Shown: piece by piece, positions 45,692-53,974 of the stretch | Numbering within the stretch: position 1 is the stretch's first letter | Layout of the letters: every line of letters starts with the position of its first letter | NCBI GenBank assembly: GCA_022865305.1 | Contig: JALHSP010000034.1 | Span: 1 to 64,000, forward strand | Reading direction: 5' to 3' | Origin: Bacteroidales bacterium | GTDB taxonomy: Bacteria > Bacteroidota > Bacteroidia > Bacteroidales > VadinHA17 | DNA length: 64,000 nucleotides | Made by a program: the position numbers and the translations under genes | The notes under the pieces: generated by a model | Database searches by the model: none | The model's input: the letters and a program-made list of their open reading frames with translations, nothing else | What the model was told of the DNA's origin: nothing

Positions 45692-48007
45692 TTAATTATT
45701 CTTCTGACCGGCAATAGCCTTTTTTACTTCTTCGAGATGAAGGTACACATCATGCTGGTAGTAAGGACTCATGTCCCTGCATTTTTCAAGAACCTCCAGG
45801 GCTTCTGCATATTTTCCCTGCTTATATAATCCCCAGCCTTTACAATCTAAAAATAACCATTCATACTCCGGACTTGATTCCAGCGCTTTGTCAATGAGTT
45901 TCAGACCTTCATCTATGTTTCGGTCCTTATCAATAAGGTGCCATGCAAGATAATAATTCCAGATACCGTTTCCAGGATCTAAGTTGATCGCCCTACGAAA
46001 GTATTCCTCTGCTTTATCATACATAGCTACCTGGGAGTAAGCCAAACCAAGATTACGTGCAAGAGCTGACTCTGACCATAAATTGTGTCGGTATATGGAC
46101 ACGTACTGGTCAATATATTTATTGGCGATTAAAGTATCTCTTTCAGTCAAAAAAAGGATTGCTTTTCTCCAGATTATTTTAGGATCATTAGGAAAATCCT
46201 TATCTGCTTTTCTATATAGCTTTTTTTCTTTTTTATACTGGCCAGTCTCATGATATGCCTCTCCTAGCAAAGTATAGTTAAAAGCCCACCAGGGCTTTGT
46301 ACCAAATTTATTATATAGTTCCAGCGATTTTTCAAATTCAGGGATCGCTTTATCATATTGATACAATTCATTGTAAGTAAGACCCATATCATAATAAGTA
46401 CCAGGAAACTGATTATCAATTTCCAGATACTCTCTCATGTATTTTAGTTTTTCAAATGGAGTTTCAAAAAGACCTGCATGATTAATATTAGAAATTATCT
46501 TCATCCATATTGGCATCTGATCTCTCTTTGAGTAAGCAATAAGACTCCATTTCCTTGCCTCGTCCCATAAGCCCTCATTTATACAGGCCACAGAAAGCCT
46601 TAATGTCATGAGAATAAAGTTTGAGTCAATAGCCAGTGCCTGTGAGAACATTTTAATTGCTGTTGTATAATCTCTCTTACTGCGGGCATTTTCACCATAA
46701 AGGTAATACCTGTACGCCTCAGGTGAAGTGGTGGGTGGTCGTTGTTGCTGATAGAGAGGCAATTCATTCGCCAGTTTTGATATTATCAGAGAATTTTTCA
46801 CCATCACAGAAAGCGAATCGATTAGATATAGTATATTCTCTTCTGTCCCATCTAATTGAAAAGCCTTAAAAGTATCTTCTGTTTTTGGGTTTATTAATTG
46901 TGCATTTAATCGTATTGTAGAACCTGCCTGGTTTATACTACCACAGATTAAGACATTTGCATCCAACCTCTGTGATATTGTACTTGCATCAGATTGCAGG
47001 ATTGAAGCATAATTAGTAAGACCTTTGCTTCGAAGCAAACTATTTACAGTTTCTATTTGTCTGATCTTTAGTTCTTCAGAATTTGTCAGAGATGTTATTA
47101 ATTCATTTTGGATTCCGACTTGCCAGATATTCCATATTGTGTCATTGGTCAAATTCTGAAATGGCATCACAGCAACCGATATTTTGCCATTTGAAGTTCT
47201 CAGTCTTTCCAATGTGCTCTTTTTGAATAGTTTCGGATAAACAAGTATTGCAGCAAATACTAATATTGCTATAATTGCTGCCGCCGATAACAATTTTTTT
47301 CTGGTCCATTTATAGGGTTTTTCTTTCTCTGTGTCTGCCTTTTCTTTACCGGCTCTCCCGGCTGGTTCCCTGCGTTCTGGTTTTTCTGTTATCTGTTCAG
47401 CTGGTTCACTCTTTAATCCTAAGATTATTTCTTTTATAGCAAGAGCTACTTTATTTATCTGGTCACGATAGAAGGTTTTATTAAGGTTATCGTTCGGGCT
47501 TTCCTCATCAGACCTCAAAGGCCTGTTAACTCCGGGAGATTTATAAATAAATTCAATGCTACGGAGTACACCTCCCAGAACCGATTCGCATAATTTAATG
47601 TCATCATTATCTAGGTCATGAATGCGAACAGGCAAAACTCTACTCGCAACATTACCATTAGGCAGCTTAACCTTTAATCCAAACTGATCCTGTGAAGCCA
47701 GTTCAACAAATGCCTTGAACTCATGCTCCCAAGCAAATGACTTAGGATCACAATAAGTACGAGAGATGATTGGAATAAAGACCAGACATTTCAGTTTATC
47801 CTTCAGGGAAGCATTAACATCGTGTGTCTCTAATAGACCATCGTGAGGATTCTCATCAAAGTATATTGAAATATCCTCTTTAAAAGTGGCCTCAAGTTCT
47901 CCCTTCAACTGGTTGACAAACTCAGTCACCCAACCATCGTGCTTGTTATCTTTCTGGCGATAGCTTATGAAAATGTCATATTTATAACCTGGAACAAGAC
48001 TTGCCAT
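45692..48007 (-). CDS. TIR-transmembrane-TolB_N/FlgO-like-TPR receptor protein, paralogue 1
   Basis: 771 residues. A cytoplasmic TIR domain (about 8-155) starts with 'YDIFISYRQKD'; the likely catalytic glutamate is Glu96 in 'SFAWEHEF', at the place of the S-x5-E motif of NAD-cleaving TIR domains. A charged Lys/Glu linker (200-235) leads to one transmembrane helix (about 238-258, 'LLSAAAIIAILVFAAILVY'). Next is an FlgO/TolB N-terminal-like domain (275-400; 'ISVAVMPFQNLTND', 'GIQNELITSLTN', 'GSINQAGSTIRLNAQL'). Last come about eight TPR units (430-765). The same extracytoplasmic half occurs in CadC-type regulators and TPR-linked cyclases, so this looks like a one-component receptor with TIR output. 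Ligand and activity are unknown. It has its own promoter. Confidence 0.85.
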   Translation of the reverse strand: MASLVPGYKYDIFISYRQKDNKHDGWVTEFVNQLKGELEATFKEDISIYFDENPHDGLLETHDVNASLKDKLKCLVFIPIISRTYCDPKSFAWEHEFKAFVELASQDQFGLKVKLPNGNVASRVLPVRIHDLDNDDIKLCESVLGGVLRSIEFIYKSPGVNRPLRSDEESPNDNLNKTFYRDQINKVALAIKEIILGLKSEPAEQITEKPERREPAGRAGKEKADTEKEKPYKWTRKKLLSAAAIIAILVFAAILVYPKLFKKSTLERLRTSNGKISVAVMPFQNLTNDTIWNIWQVGIQNELITSLTNSEELKIRQIETVNSLLRSKGLTNYASILQSDASTISQRLDANVLICGSINQAGSTIRLNAQLINPKTEDTFKAFQLDGTEENILYLIDSLSVMVKNSLIISKLANELPLYQQQRPPTTSPEAYRYYLYGENARSKRDYTTAIKMFSQALAIDSNFILMTLRLSVACINEGLWDEARKWSLIAYSKRDQMPIWMKIISNINHAGLFETPFEKLKYMREYLEIDNQFPGTYYDMGLTYNELYQYDKAIPEFEKSLELYNKFGTKPWWAFNYTLLGEAYHETGQYKKEKKLYRKADKDFPNDPKIIWRKAILFLTERDTLIANKYIDQYVSIYRHNLWSESALARNLGLAYSQVAMYDKAEEYFRRAINLDPGNGIWNYYLAWHLIDKDRNIDEGLKLIDKALESSPEYEWLFLDCKGWGLYKQGKYAEALEVLEKCRDMSPYYQHDVYLHLEEVKKAIAGQKNN

Positions 48008-48278
48008 CTTAGGTCTATTTATTTCATTATCAAAGTTAAATCAAAGTTTGAATGAAAGCAATTTTATTTTCCCTTCAAATCAGGTGAAGAGCCATGTGTG
48101 GAAGAGTGAGCAGATGAAGGATGAGAAAGACAGGAAGGAAGGAGTGAATCCCGTGAGTAATGCGACGTTAGAACCTCTGTATGTAATTGATGTTCTTATG
48201 GATATTTATAGTTAATCTATGCCAGTACAACCTGCTAAATTGATAAAAGAAACAGCTCTTTTATGAAAGCGTCTCACA
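48008..48278. other. Noncoding stretch upstream of TIR gene 1
   Basis: It contains the TIR gene 1 promoter. On the plus strand a short frame near 48165-48213 reads EPLYVID, like a SusC plug fragment; it is too short to call. Nothing else is seen. Confidence 0.4.
48031..48061 (-). promoter_or_regulatory. Promoter of TIR gene 1
   Basis: Minus strand: TTGC (48061-48058), 19-base spacer, TAACTTTG (48038-48031), 24 bases before the ATG. The same boxes and spacing precede TIR genes 2 and 3. Confidence 0.75.
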
Positions 48279-48440
48279 CTACGAAAAAACATCAACAATG
48301 AAATCAATAATAATCCTAAACCATTTGAACCATTTTGACCTTTTCGGTTTAGTTTTATTATTGTTATCCAAAGGTTCTTGTTTTATTCTTTTAAGGTCGC
48401 CCTCAATTATTAAATCCGATATTAAATCCGACTTTTTCAT
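48279..48440 (-). CDS. Small 53-residue basic amphipathic protein
   Basis: The minus-strand frame runs from ATG at 48440 to TAG at 48281-48279. The product begins MKKSDLISDLIIEGDLKRIK, has a basic middle (KTKPKRSKWFKWF) and ends in a hydrophobic segment (RIIIDFIVDVFS). It is supported by a well-formed promoter 50 bases upstream whose sequence is homologous to that of the FISUMP gene. No family is recognised. It could be a membrane-active peptide or a small regulator. It lies between asnA and TIR gene 1, all on the minus strand. Confidence 0.45.
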   Translation of the reverse strand: MKKSDLISDLIIEGDLKRIKQEPLDNNNKTKPKRSKWFKWFRIIIDFIVDVFS

Positions 48441-48818
48441 ATAAAGATTATTTTGTGATACTGAGAGTATTCTGGAATCTTAACTTGTACAAAGTTATTC
48501 CACATTTAACCCAAAGTCAATTATATTTCAACACGACTAATAGGATTATTCATAAAAGAAGCCAGCACCCTTAAAATGTGAATGTCATAATTCTATCTGC
48601 ATAAAATTGGAAGGAAGAATACTGGCTGTCACAAATATATAACATTACAGATAGTTTAATCTTAAGTATTTATTGGAAAACCATTAGCCTTGATCACTTT
48701 TAAGCGTAGTAAATTGACCGTCCCCGTTCGGAGTTAATTGTTTGTTGTTAAGTTATGAATGTTAATTAAAGTCTGAACGGGTAAATATGGTTAGAATGTC
48801 CGGCTTTTGTAATAAGGC
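48441..48818. other. Leader of the small gene plus noncoding sequence after asnA
   Basis: It holds the small gene's promoter (48490-48520). The sequence around 48490-48535 is similar to the FISUMP promoter region at 52065-52110, so it was probably duplicated with it. The remainder up to the asnA stop shows no gene. Confidence 0.5.
48490..48520 (-). promoter_or_regulatory. Promoter of the 53-residue gene
   Basis: TTGA (48520-48517), 19-base spacer, TAACTTTG (48497-48490). The flanking AATTGACTTTGG is also found at the FISUMP promoter. Confidence 0.65.
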
Positions 48819-49853
48819 TTATTTTAAATGAATGTTATGCTTTCTGCAGGTTTCAATCATTTCTTCAGGCCATACGGAGGACTGAACTTCTCCAATATGG
48901 GCGGCACGTAAAAAAAACATGCATAAACGGGATTGTCCGATTCCTCCCCCGATTGAAAGAGGGAAGGTCCCTTCTAACAAGGCTTTATGAAATTCGAGTT
49001 TAGTGCGTTCTTCACAACCCCTGATTTTCAGTTGATTGAGTAGGGTTTCCTTGTCTACACGAATCCCCATGGAGGAGATTTCAATTGCTGAATTCATAAT
49101 AGGATTCCAAAAAATAATATCTCCGTTCAAACCTTTATGGCCTTCAGTAGTAGGAGTGGTCCAGTCATCATAGTCGGGAGCGCGTCCGTCGTGAATTTCT
49201 CCGTCCGACAGGGGACCTCCTATGCCGATGATAAAGATGGCTCTATATTTTTTAGCGGCTTCGATTTCCCTTTCCCTGGGAGTTAATTGAGGATATTCAT
49301 TCAGTAAATCTTCTGTGTGAAGAAAGGTTATCTCTTTGGGAAGAATAGGATAGATATGAGAGTAAGATTCATACACAATTTGCTCCATGCATTTCATTGC
49401 CTCATAGATCTTTCTGACTGTTGCTTTTAAAAATTCCAGGTTACGGTCTTCTGCGGTTATGGTTTGTTCCCAATCCCACTGATCCACATACAGAGAGTGA
49501 AGATTGTCGAGATCTTCATCGCTGCGTATTGCATTCATATCGGTATACAGTCCGTAATTGGCCGGAATACCGTAGGCTCCGAGTTTCATTCTTTTCCATT
49601 TGGCCAATGATTGAATAACTTCTGCTTTACGCTCTCCCATGTACTTGATAGGAAAAGATACAGCACGTTCCACACCGTTTAGGTCGTCATTAATCCCGGT
49701 TCCCGCCAAAACAAACAGAGGGGCTGTAACTCGTCTGAGATTCAATTGTTTGGACAATTCCTCCTGAAAGACTGCTTTCAGCATTTTAATGGCTTGCTCC
49801 ATTGTTTCCGGTACCAATTGAGGGTGGTATTCTTTAGGAATGTAAAGTGTCAT
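48819..49853 (-). CDS. asnA: Aspartate-ammonia ligase (asparagine synthetase A)
   Basis: 344 residues, full length. It makes asparagine from aspartate, ammonia and ATP (giving AMP and pyrophosphate) in the cytoplasm. It belongs to the class II aminoacyl-tRNA synthetase-like fold. Seen: 'PLFVLAGTGINDDLNGVERAV', 'NYGLYTDMNAIRSDEDLDNLHS', 'YVDQWDWEQ', 'FIIGIGGPLSDGEIHDGRAPDYDDW' and the C-terminal 'FPLSIGGGIGQSRLCMFFLR'. A possible -7 box TATATTTG lies at 49919-49912. It is a housekeeping gene within the accessory region. Confidence 0.97.
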   Translation of the reverse strand: MTLYIPKEYHPQLVPETMEQAIKMLKAVFQEELSKQLNLRRVTAPLFVLAGTGINDDLNGVERAVSFPIKYMGERKAEVIQSLAKWKRMKLGAYGIPANYGLYTDMNAIRSDEDLDNLHSLYVDQWDWEQTITAEDRNLEFLKATVRKIYEAMKCMEQIVYESYSHIYPILPKEITFLHTEDLLNEYPQLTPREREIEAAKKYRAIFIIGIGGPLSDGEIHDGRAPDYDDWTTPTTEGHKGLNGDIIFWNPIMNSAIEISSMGIRVDKETLLNQLKIRGCEERTKLEFHKALLEGTFPLSIGGGIGQSRLCMFFLRAAHIGEVQSSVWPEEMIETCRKHNIHLK

Positions 49854-50199
49854 AATTTACATTTATAAAGCTAAAGAAAGGATATTGTAATAATACTTAA
49901 TTTAAACAGTGCAAATATAATATTATAATAATTAAAAAACACTATTATCTTTAAATATGTAAATAATAAATACATTTATTAATAGAATAAAACATATTTG
50001 CCTAAAAATGTTTCATATTGAAATAAGCCTGACGAAAACCAAATGATATTTGGAATTACGCCGCTGGGTTATCACTAGGTTTTAAGAAGACCTTAATCAA
50101 AAAAAGGAAATCGCTTGAAGAAATCGTTGAGTTTCTGTAAACATACATTATTCAACCGGAAATAGAATCCTGGTTTTGACTCTTATATCCTAACCTCTT
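49854..50199. other. 346-base noncoding stretch
   Basis: A/T-rich. On the plus strand a frame ending near 50139 reads KKRKSLEEIVEFL-stop, perhaps the end of a decayed gene. Nothing firm is seen. Confidence 0.3.
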
Positions 50200-50388
50200 T
50201 TAATTTAGGCTTAAGAATAATTTCAACATATTGAGGCGATCCAGATAAGGCTCATAGGTCATATTTCCGTTGTTGGCTTCTGGTACTTTCTTGTTTTTGT
50301 ATCTAATATCATATTTTCTACGCACTACATTAAATATTTCATGATTAATATCAAGTTTATCAATTAAATGCAGAGGTTTTAGAATCAT
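50200..50388 (-). CDS. Hypothetical 62-residue protein coupled to the MNKQ peptide
   Basis: It starts with the ATG at 50388, which overlaps the stop of the preceding frame as ATGA. The product begins MILKPLHLIDKLDINHEIFN and continues with VVRRKYDIRYKNKKVPEANN and a short tail. The frame stays open upstream to 50508, so a frameshifted single gene is possible. No family is recognised. The coupling and the upstream promoter are its only support. Confidence 0.3.
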   Translation of the reverse strand: MILKPLHLIDKLDINHEIFNVVRRKYDIRYKNKKVPEANNGNMTYEPYLDRLNMLKLFLSLN

Positions 50389-50498
50389 AATAGTACTCTC
50401 CTTGGTCGTCCTCCTCTTTCCTTCTTTCTCTCCCTTCTTCTTGTCTTTGATTCTGATTGTTCTGTTGTTGTGGCGTTTGTATTTTGTTGTTTGTTCAT
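50385..50498 (-). CDS. Small 37-residue MNKQ peptide with AT-hook-like end
   Basis: The frame starts at ATG 50498, eight bases after the -7 box TATCTTTG (50513-50506). The product begins MNKQQNTNATTTEQSESK and ends in a very basic stretch with ERGGRPRR, similar to an AT-hook core (GRP between basic residues). The same MNKQ-NT start occurs at the other copy of the module (45417). Its stop overlaps the next start (ATGA). It could also be the broken N-terminus of a DNA-binding mobilisation-type protein. Confidence 0.35.
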   Translation of the reverse strand: MNKQQNTNATTTEQSESKTRRRERKKERGGRPRRVLL

Positions 50499-50730
50499 AC
50501 AAATACAAAGATAATTCAATGCATTGACTCGTCTGAAATGCCCTTTATGACCATCAACCCGAAAATGCCTTTCGGTAGACTGGCAGGGATGTCAACCAGA
50601 CTTTTATTTCAAGAGGAATAAAAAGAATGCTTATTTCAGGTCGGCGGAATCAACAAACTCGTTTTCCTTTTAAATTGGTCACTCCCGATATCAATGTTAT
50701 GACCTCTCTAGCGGATGTTTATTTCAAGCT
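50468..50730 (-). repeat. Conserved noncoding module, copy B
   Basis: Homologue of 45386-45660, in the same orientation. It lies immediately 3' of the FISUMP gene and ends with the promoter and start of the MNKQ peptide. The shared blocks are listed under copy A. Confidence 0.65.
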
Positions 50731-50773
50731 GATTTCCGGGGGTTAGCAATAAGTTATTGTTATAAATGGGTAA

Positions 50774-52036
50774 TTAATCCTTTAAACAACGAACAGAATT
50801 ACCATCCCACTCAGTTCCGTTTATCCTGCCAATATCGCTGCGATTGTAGAGCACGGAACGGCACCATCCACCAACAATACCATACGCGGTAGATGACCAC
50901 CAGCGACCACCGCTTCCAATTTCGTAGAATACTCCATTGTTTGGACGGTAGCCACCCGGAAGAGCAGTAAAACCGGTTTCGTTGGTGGCTCCTGTATTTG
51001 GTGAAGTCCAGTGTGCGGTACCTGTTTCTTTAAGTTTGCCTCCGACTTCATAAGAATCTCCTAAATAATTGGTTAATGTTGTCCATTCGTCATCGGAAGG
51101 CACTTGCCAACCTGTGGGGCATAATTTACCGGTTCTTACAGCGCTCCAGTTATATAATGCACCATAAGTGGCTTTATATGTAGCTTCATCGTTATTGTAC
51201 CAGCAATAACCAGGAGTCAGATAACCTTGCCATTCAGCATTACTAGTTAGTAACGCAATAATGGCACCATCATTGTATTTGGTTGTTTTGAGGTTTTCTG
51301 CCATCCAAACCTGAGTTCCAATCTCCACAACCCGGTAGTTATTATTATCACCATCTGTACAAGCTATAAAATTAAATGTAATAGTTTTGTCCTGTGAAGG
51401 GATGTCTGTTTTTACAGTGCTGTAATTTCCTGAAATTCCTGTAAGTTTTAACCTGTCACCTGTCGAATAAGCCATGTTAACAGTCGCCAGAGATCCTTTA
51501 TCTTCATCATTCAATTGCTTTACATCAACTGCCTGGTTATTAGTAATTTGTTCAATACTAATATTAGCCTTCGTAGTGTTGCTGCTTAATAATCTTCCCG
51601 AATAACTATATGTATTGCCTTTTACACTGATCAGATAAAGACCATTATTCAAACCTGAGAGTTGAAATTCCTGTACAGAATTTTCTAAATAGCTTTGAAT
51701 TTGAGCTACCTGTTTACCGGTTATGTCAATTACGGTAATAACAGCATTACCTGCGTAAGGCGGGGAAATCTGCAGTTTAGAATTGTCCGTCGCAGGATTC
51801 GGGAAAACCTTTAATACATATGATTGTCTGTTCTCAACCGGATTAATTCCTGTTGTTCCTGTCAGGTGCAGAATGTCATTTCCGTTCAATGTAAGTGATG
51901 TACCTGTTATTAAGTTCTTAACTATAACAGTATTGACAGTAGATGATGCACCTGTTCCGGCAAAACTGATCAAGTAATTCTGTGCATTTGCTTTAAGTGC
52001 ACAAAAAATGGCTAATAAAACCAATACTATCTTCAT
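50774..52036 (-). CDS. FISUMP-domain exported protein with an internal T9SS-like sorting domain
   Basis: 420 residues with a signal peptide ending near ANAQ (19). A Por/T9SS type A sorting-like domain lies at about 70-150 ('VLKVFPNPATDNSKLQIS', 'VIDITGKQVAQIQS', 'GLNNGLYLISVKG'), which is unusual because it normally ends the protein. The C-terminal half (about 228-420) is the Fibrobacter succinogenes major paralogous domain, a formylglycine-generating/C-type-lectin-like fold ('YRVVEIGTQVWMAENLKTTK', 'GKLCPTGWQVPSDDEW', 'GGRWWSSTAY', 'NSVRCLKD'). It is probably surface-located with a binding role. Its promoter is of the same type as those of the TIR genes. Confidence 0.82.
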   Translation of the reverse strand: MKIVLVLLAIFCALKANAQNYLISFAGTGASSTVNTVIVKNLITGTSLTLNGNDILHLTGTTGINPVENRQSYVLKVFPNPATDNSKLQISPPYAGNAVITVIDITGKQVAQIQSYLENSVQEFQLSGLNNGLYLISVKGNTYSYSGRLLSSNTTKANISIEQITNNQAVDVKQLNDEDKGSLATVNMAYSTGDRLKLTGISGNYSTVKTDIPSQDKTITFNFIACTDGDNNNYRVVEIGTQVWMAENLKTTKYNDGAIIALLTSNAEWQGYLTPGYCWYNNDEATYKATYGALYNWSAVRTGKLCPTGWQVPSDDEWTTLTNYLGDSYEVGGKLKETGTAHWTSPNTGATNETGFTALPGGYRPNNGVFYEIGSGGRWWSSTAYGIVGGWCRSVLYNRSDIGRINGTEWDGNSVRCLKD

Positions 52037-52064
52037 GATAATTTTTATTATTGGCTCTTTTATA

Positions 52065-52095
52065 CAAAGTTACACCTTGTTTAAGCCAAAGTCAA
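52065..52095 (-). promoter_or_regulatory. Promoter of the FISUMP gene
   Basis: TTGA (52095-52092), 19-base spacer, TAACTTTG (52072-52065), 29 bases before the ATG. Confidence 0.7.
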
Positions 52096-52144
52096 TTTTA
52101 TTTTAGATTGTACCCCATACCAGGCCAATATGGGTTATATATCA

Positions 52145-52262
52145 CGGGTATATCTCAAGTGGATGTCTACATAAGAGTGAACTTTCTGTTAGACGGATTG
52201 CAGTAATCACCGGACATTCAATCAACACTGTCCGGAAAATTAAACAATTGAAGGAGCTTTGA
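52145..52262 (+). pseudogene. Remnant of a helix-turn-helix protein
   Basis: A plus-strand frame ends with TGA at about 52260-52262 and reads YISSGCLHKSELSVRRIAVI, then TGHSINTVRKIKQLKEL. This is a clear helix-turn-helix ending like those of transposases or resolvases. No start and no upstream part are found, so it is a fragment. The surrounding 52037-52317 has no other feature. Confidence 0.3.
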
Positions 52263-52317
52263 GAAGTAGTGGAATCACCTTTAAAAACTTTGAGTATAAG
52301 TAAAAAATAATGCATAA

Positions 52318-52335
52318 TGTTAAATACATTTTACA
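52318..52335 (+). promoter_or_regulatory. HipB operator O1
   Basis: TGTTAAATACATTTTACA, an 18-base near-palindrome matching O2 at 16 of 18 bases. The centres of O1 and O2 are 32 bases apart, about three helical turns. Confidence 0.65.
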
Positions 52336-52343
52336 AAATGATC

Positions 52344-52351
52344 TATATTTG
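52344..52351 (+). promoter_or_regulatory. -7 box of the hipBA promoter
   Basis: TATATTTG fits TAnnTTTG and overlaps the start of operator O2, so repressor binding at O2 would block the promoter. Confidence 0.6.
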
Positions 52352-52367
52352 TAAAATATATTTTACA
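52350..52367 (+). promoter_or_regulatory. HipB operator O2
   Basis: TGTAAAATATATTTTACA is a perfect 18-base palindrome two bases before the hipB ATG. Confidence 0.75.
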
Positions 52368-52369
52368 TT

Positions 52370-52690
52370 ATGAAACAGAGAAATACTATATTATTACCCA
52401 AAGCACAAAGGATTATTTCAGTTCTTGGGGAAAATATTAAGCTTGCAAGACTGAGAAGGAAATATAGCATGCAACAGGTAGCTGAGAGAGCAAATATCAG
52501 CAGACCTACGTTAGTATCCATAGAAAAAGGAAACCCAAACGTCACCATTGGGGCATATGTTAAGGTACTTGCTGTACTTGGCCTGGAGAAAGATATTCTT
52601 GAGGTAGCAAAAGATGATACATTAGGACGAAGGCTTCAGGATGCAAAAATAATTACCAGGGAGCGAGCACCTAAAAGAATAGGATTATAA
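52370..52690 (+). CDS. hipB: HipB-type antitoxin/repressor (XRE family)
   Basis: 106 residues. An XRE helix-turn-helix covers about 17-72 ('IKLARLRRKYSMQQVAERAN', 'ISRPTLVSIEKGNPNVTIGA'), followed by a basic tail. It binds and neutralises the HipA kinase encoded nine bases downstream and represses the pair through the two palindromes just upstream. Size and order are as in other hipBA operons. Confidence 0.88.
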   Translation: MKQRNTILLPKAQRIISVLGENIKLARLRRKYSMQQVAERANISRPTLVSIEKGNPNVTIGAYVKVLAVLGLEKDILEVAKDDTLGRRLQDAKIITRERAPKRIGL

Positions 52691-52699
52691 AGTTACATT

Positions 52700-53974
52700 A
52701 TGGAAACCAGAAATAATCAAAAGACAATTTATGTATATGCTCATTGGACTGGCATGAAAGAGCCAGTGTACATGGGTGAACTTAAAGCGGAATTTACCAG
52801 AGGGAAGGAAATATTTTCTTTTAGTTACTCCGAAAGTTGGCTTGCTTCACGTTATTCGCAGATTCTCGATCCTGAATTACAGTTCTATTCCGGATCTCAA
52901 TATGCAAGTGATGAAAAGCAAAATTTTGGAGTTTTCCTGGATTCTTCTCCTGATCGCTGGGGTCGTCTCTTGATGAGAAGAAGTGAGGCAGCACTAGCAA
53001 GATCAGAGGGACGAACCGAAAAAACTCTTAGAGAATCAGATTATCTGCTTGGTGTCTTTGATGGCCATCGTATGGGAGCTTTACGTTTTAAAGAGAATCC
53101 TGATGGACCATTCCTTAATAACAATGAAGAGCTTGCTTCTCCACCATGGACTTCCATTAGAGAATTGGAACAAATTAGCTTAAGACTTGAAGATGATAAA
53201 GCAATTGAGGATCCTGAATATTTTAAATGGCTCATGATGCTGGTAAATTCTGGTTCATCTTTAGGTGGAGCCAGACCAAAAGCAAGTGTCATTGATGACA
53301 AAAAAAACCTTTGGATCGCAAAATTCCCAAGTAAGACTGACATAAAGGATATAAGCGGGTGGGAAATGGTAGCTAATGAGCTTGCCAGCAATGCAGGTAT
53401 GAATGTTGCTGTTTCGAGGATTCAAAAATTTTCGAACAAATATTATACTTTCCTTACGAAAAGATTTGACAGGACAACCGATGGCGAAAGAATTCATTTT
53501 GCTTCTGCTATGACGATGTTAGGATATACTGATGGTACTGATTTTCATGATGGTGTCAGCTATCTTGAAATAGTCGATTTTTTAACAAATAATGGAGCTG
53601 ATATAGAAAGTGATTTAACAGAATTATGGAGAAGGATAGTGTTTAATATCTTTATTTCCAGTACAGATGATCATCTTCGGAACCATGGTTTTATATTAAC
53701 TGAAAAAGGATGGATTCTTTCTCCTGTATTTGATATAAATCCAAATGAGGATGGATCTGGGTTATCACTCAATATTTCCCTTGATGATAATGCCCTGAAC
53801 TTAGACATCCCATTAGAAGTTGTTGAATATTTTCGTTTAAATAAGGAGAGTGGATTAAAAATAATTGAACAAATTAAAAAATCCGTAAGTAATTGGAGGA
53901 GTGTTGCCAATAAGTATCAACTTCCTAAATCAGAGCAGGAACTTATGGCAAAGGTATTCGATAGATTTATATAA
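52700..53974 (+). CDS. hipA: HipA-family serine/threonine kinase toxin
   Basis: 424 residues, full length. N-terminal HipA_N subdomain (about 20-135; 'FGVFLDSSPDRWGRLLMRR'), glycine-rich activation loop 'SGSSLGGARPKA' (184-195), ATP-binding 'LWIAKFPSK' (Lys208), substrate-side 'FLTKRFDR', catalytic loop 'STDDHLRNHGF' (Asp323) and metal-binding 'SPVFDINPN' (Asp345). All key kinase residues are present, so it should be active. Classical HipA phosphorylates GltX; other members modify other targets, and which applies here cannot be told. It forms an operon with hipB and is flanked by the TIR genes. Confidence 0.9.
   Translation: METRNNQKTIYVYAHWTGMKEPVYMGELKAEFTRGKEIFSFSYSESWLASRYSQILDPELQFYSGSQYASDEKQNFGVFLDSSPDRWGRLLMRRSEAALARSEGRTEKTLRESDYLLGVFDGHRMGALRFKENPDGPFLNNNEELASPPWTSIRELEQISLRLEDDKAIEDPEYFKWLMMLVNSGSSLGGARPKASVIDDKKNLWIAKFPSKTDIKDISGWEMVANELASNAGMNVAVSRIQKFSNKYYTFLTKRFDRTTDGERIHFASAMTMLGYTDGTDFHDGVSYLEIVDFLTNNGADIESDLTELWRRIVFNIFISSTDDHLRNHGFILTEKGWILSPVFDINPNEDGSGLSLNISLDDNALNLDIPLEVVEYFRLNKESGLKIIEQIKKSVSNWRSVANKYQLPKSEQELMAKVFDRFI

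Noticed and set aside
48100-48213. Short frame with EPLYVID resembling a SusC plug
   Set aside because: Only seven recognisable residues, no continuation on either side; could be chance.
50774-51100. Possible diversity-generating retroelement target (C-type-lectin-like FISUMP end)
   Set aside because: No reverse transcriptase, no template repeat and no adenine-biased variable repeat seen within the window.
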